Origin: Camelus bactrianus
Taxonomy: Eukaryota; Chordata; Mammalia; Artiodactyla; Camelidae
Assembly (NCBI RefSeq): GCF_048773025.1
Contig: NW_027413957.1
Location: forward strand, 4,464,001-4,528,000
Direction: 5' to 3'
DNA: 64,000 bases
The notes beneath the pieces are model-generated. The model worked only from the letters and a program-made list of their open reading frames with translations. It was not told the DNA's origin and made no database searches. Of this stretch, positions 31,103 to 44,005 are shown piece by piece (the stretch's first letter is position 1; each line of letters starts with the position of its first letter). A program made the translations under genes and the position numbers.

Positions 31103-32590
31103 TATAGCATTGGAACAAAGTTAGTGTCCCTTGAACAAAAATTATTTTGGCTCTTCTGTTTATTTTAAGAATGGAGCTCTAATACTAATCCATTCTGGAT
31201 GGAAACCCCAAATGGGTAACTGTATCATTTTTGAAAAACACTAGAGTGAACCTTTAATTATGTTATAGTGTGTAGTCATAATAAAGTATCTAGAGATATC
31301 CACTGTGCAGACTGGACAGTCAAGCTAAAGTGTGTTGTCTGCTAAACTAATTCCATCTACTCCGCTTGATTTATCATTTCTATATCGCTCTGCTTCTTTA
31401 GAATACTACTTTCTACATTTCCCCCTTTGCTCACTTTGGAACAACATGAGAACAATTCCCAGAAGACAGTTCTCCATATGGAATCAACTGCAAAAAGCAA
31501 ACTTTAACCTTCTGAAACAGATCTTTGGTGAGATAGAGTCCCCTATACCTATGATTTCCTTTAAAGGGTTCTCTCTTCACTAACACCAAATATTTCTTAT
31601 TGTTCTTCCAAAAGCTTTGCATTTTGTACTGCTGTTGATAAAAGTACATACTTAATCTATTTCACACATTACAACTGAAAATTGTAATATTTAGTATATA
31701 TTTACTTTAGAGCAATATTTAGTATATCACTTTACAGCCAACACACCCTAGAATTCTGTGATAGTAATCTGGTTATCTTCTTATCTGAAATGTATTTAAG
31801 TACACACACACACACCCCTTATCTTTTACACTGTAAGCAAGAAATTAGCATTTTATTCATTATTATTCACTTCTTGTGGCAGGGATTCCAAAGGACCTGA
31901 CTGAACTGGTTAAGTGGCTTGATCAGTGACTTTACCACAGATGAAAATACTGCCCAAACTCTGCACATGAAGTTATCTTCTCATGCAAAGTGGATGTGAC
32001 ATCCAAGTTCTTAACTGATGCCTTTGATCAAGCACCTATAGAATTAGCTCTACGAAGAGCTCCAGTCAGTGAAGGCTCCCAAGGTCATATCCAATCCAAC
32101 ATGTCTCCTCCACCTGCTTGCTGGGCAGTCACCCTGACCTAATCCCCCCACCATTTCAGTCATTGTTCAAGGCTAGATACCTGACACGGAGGCCTGAATC
32201 CAGGTCTTCCATTAAGTAAGAACATGTGTCCAGGAAGGGGAAGGAAGATTCTGAGTCAGGTGTGCCCTAGCCATCTCTTGTTCACACATCGGGGTGAATT
32301 TGCTTATCCTATCATATGGTGCATATTTTGGAATCCAGAGAGAATGTTGTTTTGTTAAGGATGAGATCCAGTAATGGGGAAGTGGGAATGGAAATGATGC
32401 CCTAGCAGGTCCTGGGTAATGACATTGAGAGTGAGTGAAAGCAGAATAGTTAATAATGAACTAACTCCATCTCGGCTACTTACCCAGCAGAACTCTCCAC
32501 CTCCACCCTCTCCACGGACTTGCATGATGAAAGCCTTAAGCCTGATGTTGCAAGCCTAGTATTGCACCCCATACACCACTACAGATTATG
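31103..32590. other. Unassigned stretch
   Basis: About 1.5 kb with no recognised gene or repeat apart from a short (CA)n run at 31801-31816. Confidence 0.35.
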
Positions 32591-32594
32591 TAAA

Positions 32595-32835
32595 GGCCAA
32601 CAGATTGAACTTTTGCAGTGAGACAGATTCATATTTTAATCTTGTGTCTGGTATTTACTGGCTGTGTGACCCAGGGCAAGTCACTTGACCTCTCTGAACA
32701 TTCAGTTTTTCATCTGTAAAATGTGAATCATGAAACTCCCATAACAAACTTGTTATGAGAATTAAATAACTTAATGCTTAACACATCATCTTGCACATAA
32801 TAAGCAATAAATAAATATCAGCTATTATTAAATGA
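32595..32835 (+). mobile_element. MIR SINE, near full length
   Basis: The run 'ctggctgtgtgacccagggc', then 'aagtcacttgacctctctga', 'tcatctgtaaaatgtgaatc' and 'taaatatcagctattatt', covers the whole MIR. Confidence 0.9.
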
Positions 32836-34500
32836 ACCCAAACTATGCAAAGTAGCATTTATTCCTGATGGTCAGTCACTGACCATCAAATGGTTGATTA
32901 ATTGATCCAGTTCAGCCCCCGAGAAGTCTAAGGTAACTTTACCCTAACTACCTGTGGGCCAGTTATATCACCTTATTAATCAAATAGGATATTTACTTGT
33001 CTAATTTCACTACTATCAAATAAAACAGCTAGCAATTTGTCAACTACAGTATGGGGAGACAGAATGGAAGGCAAGGATTCAGAACATTCAAGCAAATACA
33101 CCTGGCTGATTTATACTTGGAGAGGCAGGCTGTGTAGGGGCACCCAAAGACTTTAGTGTATTTGCATTATTTGGGTTCCTGTCCACACTCAAAGAGCATC
33201 CTGTGTGACTCTGAGCCAGGTTGGCTTCCAGATGGTTGGGCACCCTATCTGATTTATTCCAGTGGGACCAGTAAGTAGAAAGGCTGGTGGGACAGATTTG
33301 ATAGAAGACTGGGTTGTTCCAAAATGTAGTGAGCTCCCCATTGATGAAGATGTATGAACAGAGGCTTGATGCCCAATCCTTAGGGAAGCTGGGGGAAGAA
33401 TGTGTTCCTTTGGAAAATATGTGTCTAGATAAGAGTTAAGTGTCTTTCTACCTCTAAGATGGTATTATCCAATGACTCTATAACAAGCATGAGAATCTGT
33501 ATTTATAATTTCAGTATTTCAGGAGGCTTCCATTAGGTTTTAAGTCACCTATGGATAATTTCATGCCAAAAAAAAAGATGAACTAATCAAAGGAATAACT
33601 GCAACATATTTTATATACATTAAGGTACAGTTATTCATTCCGGTCTAAATTACTTTTTAAAACAAGTAAATAGTCTATAACTAGTACTGGGATTATACAA
33701 AGAGTATATGCTATTTGCAGATATGTGTAGTAGGAGGAAGAAAAATATGCCCTAATAAAATAACAGCTCATAAGTTTCAACATTAAAAACCCTGCTTTAA
33801 TTTTATAATCCATCCTTATGAAGTCACTGAAGATTTGTAAGCTTTTGCCTAATGAGGATCTACGGTATAATGGTCATAGCACTCTGAGGATGGAGGGGCA
33901 ATGTACCTCGGAAAACATTTGAAAATCCATTTAATTATTTCAGGCCCCATGACAAGCATTTATGAATGCACACATCAAAAACTAGAGGTGTGATTGGGGA
34001 CCACATATCATCAGCTGAATAGCAGACACAAAGCTAAGTACAATTCTGCTTCTCTTCTCAAATTAACAGGATTGCCTCTGTTTAATTCCAGTTGTGGTTT
34101 TCTTAAGGAGTAAACCAATGGTGCAGCACTATTGCAGCCCAATCAACTGCCTAATTTCTCATACTGAGCCCTTATGATTTTGCAAAGCTAAGCAGACATG
34201 CCAGGTATATTTCTGTGGAGACCCACTGCAGACAATAGCGACTCTGCTCTTAACCCAAGCAAAGAGTCTGGGGCCGACAGCACCCTAGGCTTCCCACACG
34301 CTGCTGTCTGCACCTTAGGTGTGATAAACTGAATACTAATTAGGTTTTAACACTTGCAATTGGATGGTTTATTCATGCTGTTGTAATGTACTTTTCCTTT
34401 CCAAATTTGGTTTCACTGTTGTCACTTACCAGGTCATTGCCTGAGTTTTGGTGGCAATACTGATAACTTCTTATAGCCTCCCCCATTAGTCAATGCTTAT
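32836..34500. other. Unassigned stretch with candidate regulatory block
   Basis: About 1.7 kb without recognised repeats. The part 34020-34440 includes a RUNX-type word 'tgtggttt' (34093-34100), an inverted CCAAT context ('aaaccaatgg', 34112 onward) and balanced composition. It may be a conserved non-coding element. The call is by eye only. Confidence 0.35.
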
Positions 34501-34549
34501 TTGTTGAATGCACAACCTCTTCGGAGTCCAGCCACTTCTGGTTTACTGC

Positions 34550-35035
34550 AAGAGTCCCCTAAACTAATTTTGCTTCTTCCATCCTTGATCACTTACAGTC
34601 CATTCTCAACACAGCTGCCAGAGGGCTTCTCTATGTCAAAGTCAGCTCATGGCCCTCCTCTGCACAGATGCCTCTGGGGGCTCACCGTTTCACTTGAGAT
34701 CAAAGCGGAAGTCTCTTGGAAGGCCTGATCTAGAAGGTTCTGTGTAGCCCTGCCCCTCCATTGTTTCTGTGGCGGCCTGCCCTACCACTCCCTCTTTCAC
34801 TCGCCCTATCCCGCTCACCCAGCTTCCTTGGAATCCCCAAGCCTAGAACGCTCCCGCCTTAGAGCTTCTGCACTGCCAAAGCTTCTGCACTACTGGGACT
34901 GATCTTCTCTCCTAGATCTTCACTGACCTTCACTCTTCTGTCATGTCTTTCAAGTCTTTTCTCAAACATCACCTTGACTACCCTACCTGAAATTTTAACA
35001 CCCACCTCCAACATCCTGCTCTATTTTTATAATTA
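34550..35035 (+). mobile_element. L2 LINE 3' part
   Basis: The landmarks 'acagtccattctcaacacag', 'ctcatggccctcctctgcac', 'ctcaccgtttcacttgag', 'ctttcaagtcttttctcaaa' and 'accttgactaccctacctga' follow L2 order up to the 3' UTR. An L1 follows directly. Confidence 0.7.
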
Positions 35036-35039
35036 GGTA

Positions 35040-38000
35040 TATATCAGATTAAAAATACACAGAATCTATATTCTGAAAACTAAAAAATACCACAGAAAGA
35101 ACTCAAAAAACCTAAATGAATGGAGAGACCCACTATGTTCCTGAATGAGAACACTCTACATAGTAAAGATTCATATACAGGTTTAACACAATTCCTAGCA
35201 AAATCCCAGCAGGATCATTTCGTAGATATAGACAAGGGGACTTTAAAATATATATGGAAAGGTAAAGGAACTAAAATAGCCAAAGCAATTTTGAAAAAGA
35301 AGAATAAAGTGGAGGAATCATTCTACCTAATTTTAAGACTTACCATATAGATAGCTAATACTCAAGACAGTGTGTTACTGTCAGAGGAATAAACACATAG
35401 ACCAATGGAGTAAAACTGAGAACCCAGAAATACACCCACACAAGTATGACCAACTGACTTTTATCAAAGGAATACAAGCATTCAATGGGAGAAGAATAGT
35501 CTTTTCAACAAATGGTGCTGGAACAATTGGACAACCACAGGCAAAAAAAAAAACCCCAAAAAACACTCAATCTAAACCTCATATCTTATATAAGATTAGC
35601 TGAAAACCAATAAAAATTTAGATGTATAACATAAGAACATAAAACTTTTAGTAGATAACTTAGGAGAAAATCTTGATGACATGGGGCTAGGAGGTGAATT
35701 CTCAACCATGGTTAAAAAATGATAAATTGGACTTTGTCAAAATTAAAAACTTTTGCTTTGTCAAAGACAACTGTCAAAAAAAGTGAAAAGACAAATGACA
35801 GATTGAGAGAAAATATCTGTAAACCACATATCCAACAAATGACTTGAATACAGAATATGTAAAGAATGCTCAAAACTCTATAGTAAGAAAACAACTACCC
35901 AACTGAAAAATGGGCAACAGGCGTAAGCTAAAACTTCATCAAAGATGATATAAGCAAATAAACACATAAAAAGATATTCATCAGCCATTAGGCAGATACA
36001 AATTAAAACCTTGGTGAGAATTACTACACACCTATTTAGCTAAAATTTTTAAAAAGACAACAATTCATGTGGAAAGGATGTGGAGTAACAATTCTAAATC
36101 ATTGCTGTTGGGAATATAAAATGTTACAGACACTTTGGAAGACAGTTTGGCAGTTTCTTATGCATTTAAACATATACTTGCCATATAACCAACAATGTCA
36201 CTCTTAGATACTCAAGTGAACTGAACACCTACGTATACACAAAAACCTGTATGTGGATGTTTAAAGTAACTTTATTCATAATTGCCAAAAGCTGGAAGCA
36301 AAAATAAAAGGTATCATTCAGTAGATGAATGTATAAACAAACTGTGGTCTATCCACCCAATGCAACATTATTCAGTGATAAAAACGAATGAGCCATTAAT
36401 CCACATAACAACATGGATTAATCATAAATGTATTTTGCAAAGTGAAAAAAGCCAGATAGAAAATACCACATGCTGTATAATTCCATTTATATGATAGTCT
36501 GGAAAGGCAAAAATGTAGATGTGGAAAACACATCAGAGACTGTTGGGGGTCAGGGTGGGAGGAGTGACTGAGTACAAACAGCTGCCCAAGGGAACTGGCA
36601 GGGCGCTGGGACTGTTCTCTCTGGTACGATGGTGCTGGATACACGACTACATTTTTCAAAATCCACAGAACTCTACAGCACAAAGAGTGACCTTTACTTT
36701 ATGCAAATTCAAAATATCAAAAAGGATTTCAGGAGAAACTAGGATGGAATGCAGACCATCACAAATGAATCTACCTGTATTACAAATGTATAAGGTAACC
36801 TTGCTGAAAGGAATGGGGGAAAAGGTAGCCAACCTAAGTAACTTCGGAAAACAATATTTTGAATTGATGCTGTAAGGCGAAAAGCAAACAAAACTATATA
36901 TAAACTATGTGCCCCAGTCAGTAAATTTGTTTCTCACAAGGATACAGGTTGGCCATTCTGAAACTACACTAGGCTTGAACAAATAAGTAAATGGATGGTG
37001 GATAGATGATGAGAGCCAGGTTTCTCACAGTCAGAGAAAGAACTTACAAATAACCAAGGTGGGAAGTTAGAAGAATAAAACCTATGGTGCTGGACTGGAA
37101 TCAGAGACACCAGTATGAACTCATACATATATGTATGTATACGTGTACATATATACAAACGCACATATACACATATAGATAGATATAGAAATAAGTACAT
37201 ATATGGATTAATACACACTTATACATATATGAATATTAATATATGTCTCCTATCCTAGCTCTGTCTGCTGAGGGGTCCTAGGAGCAGGGACACTCCAGTA
37301 GGAATGAGAACACCCTGCACCCACATTATAGTTTATAAGTATCACTCTCCAATCAAAAGAGCCAGGGCTTCCTGAGGAAATGACAGTTCTAGGGCTGGGA
37401 CAGGGAAAATGGGGCAGGGAAAATGCAAGAAAAGGGATGAGGACACGTCAGAAGGACACAGAAGCCAACTTGAAAGAGTTCTCAATTGCCAAAGCTAGAA
37501 TAATTTGAGCAGCAAGGTAAATAACTATATAATTATAGCATTGGAGTCTAACCCAAAGAGTTAACTAAGTATCCATGGGTTCATACTGATCTAAATAAAT
37601 GATCGAATAACAAATACATGTGGAAGAAGGGCGAGATCTTTCTTATAGGAGAATTATCAGTAATAAATGTAGAAGGAATTAGGGAACTAGAGAATCCGCA
37701 TTAGAACTCCACAGCAATGATTGCTACAGGTAAGGTTCACTGGTGAATGCCAACATTAGGGGGCAATACTTTAAGGAGAAACAGAATAGTTACATAGCTT
37801 TCTCAAAGTATCTCCCCCTAAATATTGATTAATTACTATAGTGGCTTTAACATATGTCCACAGATTTTTTGATACTCCTTCATCCAGGAGGTAGAGCTTA
37901 ATCCCTCTCCTCTTGCTTGTGAGCTGGGTTGAATGACTGGCTTCTAAGGAATGGAGTATGGAAAGGGAAAAATTAGTAATTTTATAAAGGAGAAATCTGG

Positions 38001-38515
38001 CAGAGACCACCCTGCAATAAGTGATCAAGTTTAATATGATGAGAAATAAGTCATGTTGATATCATGTCCCCCCTAATACAATGTGATGAGAAATCTATAA
38101 CTCCAGTCTGACCATGAGAAAACATAAGGCAAACCCACACTGGGAGACGTTCCACAAAATAATTGATTAGTAATCTTCAAAACTGTCAAGGTCACACAAA
38201 ATGAGGAAAGACTGAGGGATTGTCCAGATTATAGGGACAATAAAAAGACAGGACCAGCTCAATGCAATGTGGTATCCAGGGTTTGATCCCGGAATAGAAA
38301 AAGAACATTAGTGGGGAAAACGGTGAAATTTTTTAAAAAGTCAGTAGTCAAGGGTATCATACTTCTATTAATTTCTTAATTTTGATACATGTATCATGGT
38401 TTGTGAGATGTTAACATTAGGAGAAGCTGGGTGAAGGATAAATGAAAAATTTCTGTATTATTTTTGTCACTTTTATTAGTTTAAAATTATTTCAAGATAA
38501 AATGTTTTTTAAAAG
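35040..38515 (+). mobile_element. Old L1 (L1M/L1ME type), ORF2 end and long 3' UTR
   Basis: The first 1.5 kb reads as the C-terminal third of ORF2 ('aatggtgctggaacaattgg', 'tggactttgtcaaaattaaa', 'ccaactgaaaaatgggcaac', 'atgtggaaaggatgtggagt'). The rest is a long 3' UTR of the old L1M type ('atgggttcatactgatctaa', 'gaaaacataaggcaaaccca', 'taattttgatacatgtatca', 'aaaattatttcaagataaaa'). It ends near the A-rich junction at 38515. It is a non-coding relic. Confidence 0.8.
37120..37245 (+). repeat. AT-rich low-complexity tract inside the L1
   Basis: Irregular ATAC/ATGT/ATAG units occupy part of the L1 3' UTR. Confidence 0.85.
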
Positions 38516-38519
38516 CATG

Positions 38520-39325
38520 ATGAAAAGACTAAGTGCTGGCTAGGGTGCAGAACAGTTGAATCACTCAGATATTGCTGGTGGGAATTTAAAATGTTACAGC
38601 CACTCTAGAAATCAGCTTGACAGTTTCTCGTGAAATTTAACATACAAAAGACAGACAACCGTAATTAAACAACTAATTGTATTATTCATGGGTATTTAGC
38701 CCAGAGAAATGAAAATGTATATCCAAATAAAAACTTCTATATGAATATTTATAGTCACTCTACTAATAACAGCCCAAACTGGAAACAAAACCCAGGTGTC
38801 TTTCAATGAGTTAACAATTTTTTAAAACTGTGGTATATCCCATGGAATACTACTCAGCAATACAGAGGAAAGAACTATTGATACACACAACAGTTTAGAT
38901 GGATCTGAAGGGATTCATGCTGAATGGAAAAAAAAAAAAAAACAACAATCTCCAAAGGTTATGCCTTGCATGTATGTACTTTTACAACATTTTTTTTTTT
39001 TTTTTTTTGTCAGTGGAGGTACTGGGGAAGGAAGCCAGGACCTCATGCATGCTAGGCACAGGCTCTACCACTGAGCTATACCCTCCCCCACTTTTATGAC
39101 ATTTTAAAGACATTCTTGAAAAGACAAACCTAAAACTAATAATGGAAAAGCAATCAGTGGTTGCCAGGAGGTAGAGGTAGGGTGATAGAAGGATTCTGTA
39201 TTTTGATTAAAGTGGTGGTATTTATTTGAATTTATAAATGGTATAAACTTAATAAAACTATGCAGCAAAAGAGTCCATTTTACTGTGTGTTAATTCTAAA
39301 AATTAAAAAAAAATTTTTAAATGAA
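38520..39325 (+). mobile_element. Second old L1 (ORF2 end), split by a Vic SINE
   Basis: The run 'gctggtgggaatttaaaatg', then 'tcatgggtatttagcccaga' and 'gtggtatatcccatggaata', with 'cagtggttgccaggaggtag' after the SINE, is the L1 ORF2 terminus and start of the 3' UTR. It is a separate copy because it repeats a region already present at 36090-36560. Confidence 0.8.
38994..39089 (-). mobile_element. Camelid Vic-type SINE, reverse
   Basis: Minus-strand A box and a mutated B box follow a T-run on the plus strand. Flanking duplications 'cttttacaacattt' (about 38979-38992) and 'cttttatgacattt' (39091-39104) mark its insertion into the L1. Confidence 0.93.
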
Positions 39326-40405
39326 AGCCATACACCAAAGATTACTGCACTTTAAACATTACTGTATCCATATTGTAACTCCATGGAAAATGAAGAAATT
39401 CCAAAAGAATGTAAAAATTGTGCATATGTTAATGTCTACATTTTAAATTAAAGTTAAGTGATGAAAAAATGTAAAAGCCATACACATGGGGCTGTGTTGG
39501 TTTTATTTTTCCTATTGATTTCTACTCACAGCAGTGAGTGAGCTGACTGCAATACTTTGAAATAGATTTGGACTTGCTTTTGGCCTAAAGTGTTGTCAAA
39601 CTTTTTAAACATTCCATATATGCATGAAAAGGATAGACAGTCTATAGCTGTAGATGTTAGTTTATACCTAGTCTGTTAGGTCCAATTTGTTTAATGTGTT
39701 GTTCAAGTATTTCTCTATTTTTCTTTAAACTAAGATAGGAGTGTGCATCTCATTGTCATAAAAGAATTACCTGAGGGAAATTTTTAAGTTGAAGATGAAA
39801 GTAGTTTCTTGCAGAAGGATTTGTGTGCACTTCTGCCAAGTGCTTGGCGGCATGACCAGTCCAAGACCACCTTTAGTCACATTCACAGCTTGGTGTTTCT
39901 TTGACAACCCAGGCAATGCAAATCCAGGCTACAGTTCTACATAAGGACAGGCCCATGGCCACAATTCTCAGTGACGAGTCTTTCTTTTTTTATTTCCACT
40001 GCTCTTGTTAACCCTGGAGAAGGGTACCTTTGGCTCCTACTTTCCATCAGAGTACAATCCTATGGGGTCCAAAGTTAATGTGGGGGAGAGTCTTTTATTA
40101 GTGTCCTCCCACAACCCTAGACTGTGGCCCTTCTGTCTGCCCTGACTCCTGACTCCTTCCTGGCTCCTTTGCCTGTGCCCTGATCACCTAGGTTTCTGAC
40201 CTCCTGACCGTTCTCTGGTGCCCCATGCCTGACCTCTGAAAAACCCAGCTCCCATTACCCATGGGGTGGCCATTCAGCCAGGGCTGGGTGGCTGCTGTGG
40301 TGGCTTTGCTCCTCTCTCGAGTCACTGAGGCAGAAGGACGCACAAATGCAGACCTACTATGCTTCTCCGCCTCAGCTGAGGTGATCAAGGCAATGACTGG
40401 GCATA
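39326..40405. other. Unassigned stretch
   Basis: No gene or repeat was recognised. The direct words 'aaagccatacac' occur twice (39325 and 39475 regions) about 150 bp apart, which may mark a small duplication. Confidence 0.35.
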
Positions 40406-40792
40406 TGTATTAGTGTCCAGGGGCCCCTCATAACAAAATACCACAGACAAGCTGGCTTAAACAACACAAATGTATTATTTCCTCACAGCTCTGTAGGCTG
40501 GAAGTCCCAGATCAAAGTGTCAAATGGGCTGATTTCTTTTGAGGTGTCTCTCCTTGGCTTGCAGACGGCTGCTTTCTCCCCGTGTCTTCATATGGTCTTC
40601 CCTCTATGTGTGTCTGCATCCTAATCTCTTCTTATAGGGAAATACTAGTCATGTTGGATTAGGGCTCATCCTAATGACCTCCTTTTAACTCAATCACCTC
40701 TTAGGGACCCTGTCTCCAAATACAGCCACGTTCTGAGATACTGTGGATTAGGACTTCAACGTGTGAATTTAGCGGAACACAATTCAGACATA
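40406..40792 (-). mobile_element. MaLR (MLT1-type) solo LTR fossil, reverse
   Basis: The plus strand reads 'tgtattagtgtccag' then 'acaagctggcttaaacaaca', 'ctctgtaggctggaagtccc', 'ggattagggctcatcctaat' and 'taggacttcaacgtgtgaat', the reverse of an MLT1-like LTR. It is a solo LTR relic of early placental age by family. Confidence 0.8.
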
Positions 40793-41580
40793 CCCACTTA
40801 TATCGAAACCGAGAAATGCTGTGACCTGCCCACGTTACCACACCAGCATCATCAACACAAATGAGTTTGCCTGCGTACCACCCAGGTTTTGGCAATAAGC
40901 AACTTTACCTCGCACAAGCACGATATGCCATCTGCTTCCCAACTATATGAGAGAATTGGCAAGCTTCAGTGCAAAAGTTTGAGTTCTAGATATTAAATAT
41001 TTCAATATTAATTTGTTCTTTGAAATGCTTACCAAAGTTATCAGTATGTTCATTACAAGCCTCATAATATTTAATATTCACTCATGAAATCAACAGGACA
41101 GGATTCTACCCTCAGTTCTTTGGTGCTGAAAGTAGAACCTCTTATTTTGTTCTCCTTGTCATTATTTCTCTTCTCCTCCAGGTTACTTCAGTGAACCATA
41201 TAAGACTGTACATATTAAATCCTGTGATATGCTTAACTGACAAAATATGGGAAAAAATGTCTGTACCAGTAGCTATAAATTACATCATATGCTCTGGAGG
41301 AAAAATGTCTCATTGGGAAATAAGGTAGCAATAATAAAAACACACCAGTTACACTGAAAACGGGAAGGCGTTTGGCCGAGAGAGAAAAAAATTGTTTCTC
41401 AGCACAGAATTTTTGATGGAGAAATTGACTTTAAGTAGGCTTAACACAGAGGGTGTGTGTGTCAGCACTAACAATGGGCATTTCTGTATTTTTATTTAAC
41501 ATTATTCACGGCTTCAAAATAAGTATTTTCTGTTTCTTCCTGTATCATAGAAGAGAAGTGAGATAAGCTTCCCAGGCTCC
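40793..41580. other. Unassigned stretch
   Basis: No gene or repeat was recognised. Confidence 0.35.
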
Positions 41581-41584
41581 CCAA

Positions 41585-41825
41585 GGAAACAGTGGCTCAC
41601 GCTTACGGAGCACACCTCTGCCAAGGACTGCCTGCATCAGCTCATTTCACCTGCAAGTCAATCCTCAGAGGCAGCTACCATTATTTTCCCCACCTTATTG
41701 ATGAGAAAACTGAGGATGGAGTTTGGGTGATTCCCACACGGTCACACAACTAGGAAAATAGAGGAGCTGGGACTTGAACTCCACTCTGACTTTAAATCCC
41801 ATGTTTTTAACCACTATATTTAACC
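41585..41825 (-). mobile_element. MIR SINE, reverse
   Basis: The run 'ttattttccccaccttattg', then 'atgagaaaactgaggatgga' and 'cacggtcacacaactaggaa', is reverse MIR, with a diverged 3' part upstream. Confidence 0.75.
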
Positions 41826-42505
41826 TCTTCTTGACCCCAAATTTCCTCAAGTGTACAGGGCATAAGATACAAATGAAGACCTTGGCAATATTAAGGAAAT
41901 ACTATACCCAGAAATATTAGAAAAAAATAAACCTCCCTGCAAATAGGCACGGAGCTAATTAGGGGAAAAGTGAACTCTCACTGCCTGCCATGTCCAGGCA
42001 CTAAGAGGTCTTGTTAAGCTCGTCACAGACTAACAAAGCTGGAAGAAAATACTTTATGGTTTGGCAACGTCAATGGCCTAATTTACCAAGTATTAGTTAA
42101 AAGGTACTACACAGTGACTGTGTCTAACAATTATTAGTAAAGGAAAGCTTTAGAAACCTTATCTCACAATCAATACTGCTTATTCTCTTAAAACATTGAA
42201 GAGAAGTTTTAACTATTTTCAATGTCAACTTCAGTAATAACAACTAGAACAAAGAGAAAAGAACAAGATACTACTTTCATCCCAATTGTTCAAAGAATTC
42301 CATGGGAATACAGAGGCGCAAACGACCTTTTCCTTTATTTCTTTTGAGGGAAAGAGGCCCAATCATGCTGTGAAATAAAGGTTTGCAAAAGTAAATAGTA
42401 TGTAAGGAAACTCTTGCCTAGGTTGCCTTGTCAATATCAGAGTGTGTCAATAAAAATGGCTGCAATGCACAGGAGTGTACTGAAGTAGACATTTCAGACT
42501 CCAAA
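41826..42505. other. Unassigned stretch
   Basis: No gene or repeat was recognised. Confidence 0.35.
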
Positions 42506-42509
42506 TAAG

Positions 42510-42672
42510 GGACACGTCATCGAGCAGGAGAGTCAGGAGACCTGGGTTCTAATGCAGGTCCTGCTATTTACATCTGAGGGCCTTCAGCCAGCCATTTCTC
42601 AGGCCTCAGTTTCCATACTAGAAACGTGAAGCGCTGGACAAAATCATCTCCACGGGCCATTACAGCTCTAGT
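42510..42672 (+). mobile_element. MIR3-like SINE
   Basis: The run 'agtcaggagacctgggttct', then 'tctcaggcctcagtttccat' and 'gctggacaaaatcatctcca', ending 'cattacagctct', fits MIR3. Confidence 0.8.
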
Positions 42673-43300
42673 GCCCTGGCCCTCTAGGCCCGTCTCTGCA
42701 ACCTCCTTCTAGGGGCTGAGCTTTCCGGGGTGAGTTGGAGAGCTTCTTCCCCATGCCCAGATGTGAGAGAAAGCAAAAGGAAGTGCTTTGTTTTTTTTCC
42801 TTCGGCGATTGGCATTGAGGAAAGCTCCTTGTCAGGAAGGAGTATATTATCTGAATGTTTAACGGCGTCACAAACACATGCTTCAACAAAGCAAGAGCTC
42901 GCTCTCACTCGATGGAAATAATCCCTGTCACTGGTATCAGCACTAGCCACTCAACCTGAGCTTAACCGTCTCCTTGCAATTCCATATCTTGTCTGATTTT
43001 CACTTTTTGGTTTGCTATCCTCACATTGTTCTTTTGCACAGCGTGAGAGCTGCTTCTGATTCTGTTTGTTGCCATAGGAATCAACTCTCATATAGATATG
43101 CAAGTGACTCACCTGCGGCTCCTTCCAAAGGCACCAGGGGCCAGGCCTAGGATGTGATCTATGGGGAAATTATGGCTTGGGGCTCCAGGCAGTCATTCTA
43201 TAAGGAAAAGTAAGCACCTACGATTTGCATGGTAATTCCATTTTTCAACAAGCAGGCCACCTGTGTTTTCCCATCTTCCTGAAAACATATATTCCAGAGA
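42673..43300. other. Unassigned stretch
   Basis: No gene or repeat was recognised. Open frames on the minus strand in 42668-42950 have no recognisable domain. Confidence 0.35.
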
Positions 43301-43304
43301 GGTA

Positions 43305-43475
43305 GATAAAACAGTGATTCTCATCTTAATTTGCAAATAGGGAAACTGAAGCCCAAAGGCATTACATAACTTGACCAAAATCCCACAGAAAGTGAGTGGC
43401 ACTACTGAGGCTCGAGCCCAAATTCTTCAGGTCAGTTCTCCTTCCTTGCATTAGATCACCGTCTCTAATTCTAGG
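43305..43475 (-). mobile_element. MIR SINE, reverse
   Basis: The run 'gcaaatagggaaactgaagc', then 'cataacttgaccaaaatccc' and 'gaggctcgagcccaaattct', is a reverse MIR. Confidence 0.75.
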
Positions 43476-43520
43476 GTACTTAATTCTAAGACCAGAACAA
43501 TTGTTGCTGCAGACAATTAG

Positions 43521-44005
43521 AGAAGTGTCATAGCTTAGTTCAGGGGTCGGTAAACTACAGCCAAAGCTAGCCCATCACCATCTTTTTAAAATAAAGTTCT
43601 AGTGGAACACAGACATGCCTATTCATTTACGTATTGTCTATGGCTGCTTTCATACTGTGACAGAGGCCATGTGGTCTGCAAGGCTGAAAATATTTACTAT
43701 CTGGCCCTTTACAGAAAAGTTTGCGACACTCTGGCCTAGTGGGTAAAGAGTTGGATTCAGAATTCACACACACCAAGATTAGAATTCTAATTCTGCTACT
43801 TTGAAGTTGTGTCACCTTAGAAGTTACTTAACCTTCCTGAGCCTCAGTTTCTCCCTATGTAAAATGGGGCTTAATAATTGTGCCTGCCATGTAGGGTTGT
43901 TTCTTATCCCTTAATAAAATAAAATGAGATAATGAATGCTTAGAATAGTATCTGGCATATGGTAAACTGTCACTCAATGGTAATTATTATTATTTCTGAG
44001 GAAAA
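43521..44005 (+). mobile_element. MIR SINE, split near its 5' end by an hAT element
   Basis: The head ('gtcatagcttagtt', up to 43540) resumes at 43734 as 'gcctagtgggtaaagag' and runs through 'acttaaccttcctgagcctc', 'atgtaaaatggggcttaata' and 'atggtaattattattat'. The interruption at 43541-43733 is an hAT transposon relic. Confidence 0.85.
43541..43733 (+). mobile_element. hAT-type non-autonomous DNA transposon (MER33-like?)
   Basis: The element begins 'caggggtcggtaaactacag' and ends 'acagaaaagtttgcgacact' plus 'ctg', which are the two imperfect terminal inverted repeats of a well-known mammalian hAT MITE. The 8-bp target duplications 'gcttagtt' (43533-43540) and 'gcctagtg' (43734-43741) match at 6 of 8. 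It encodes nothing. The family name is from memory and is uncertain. Confidence 0.85.
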
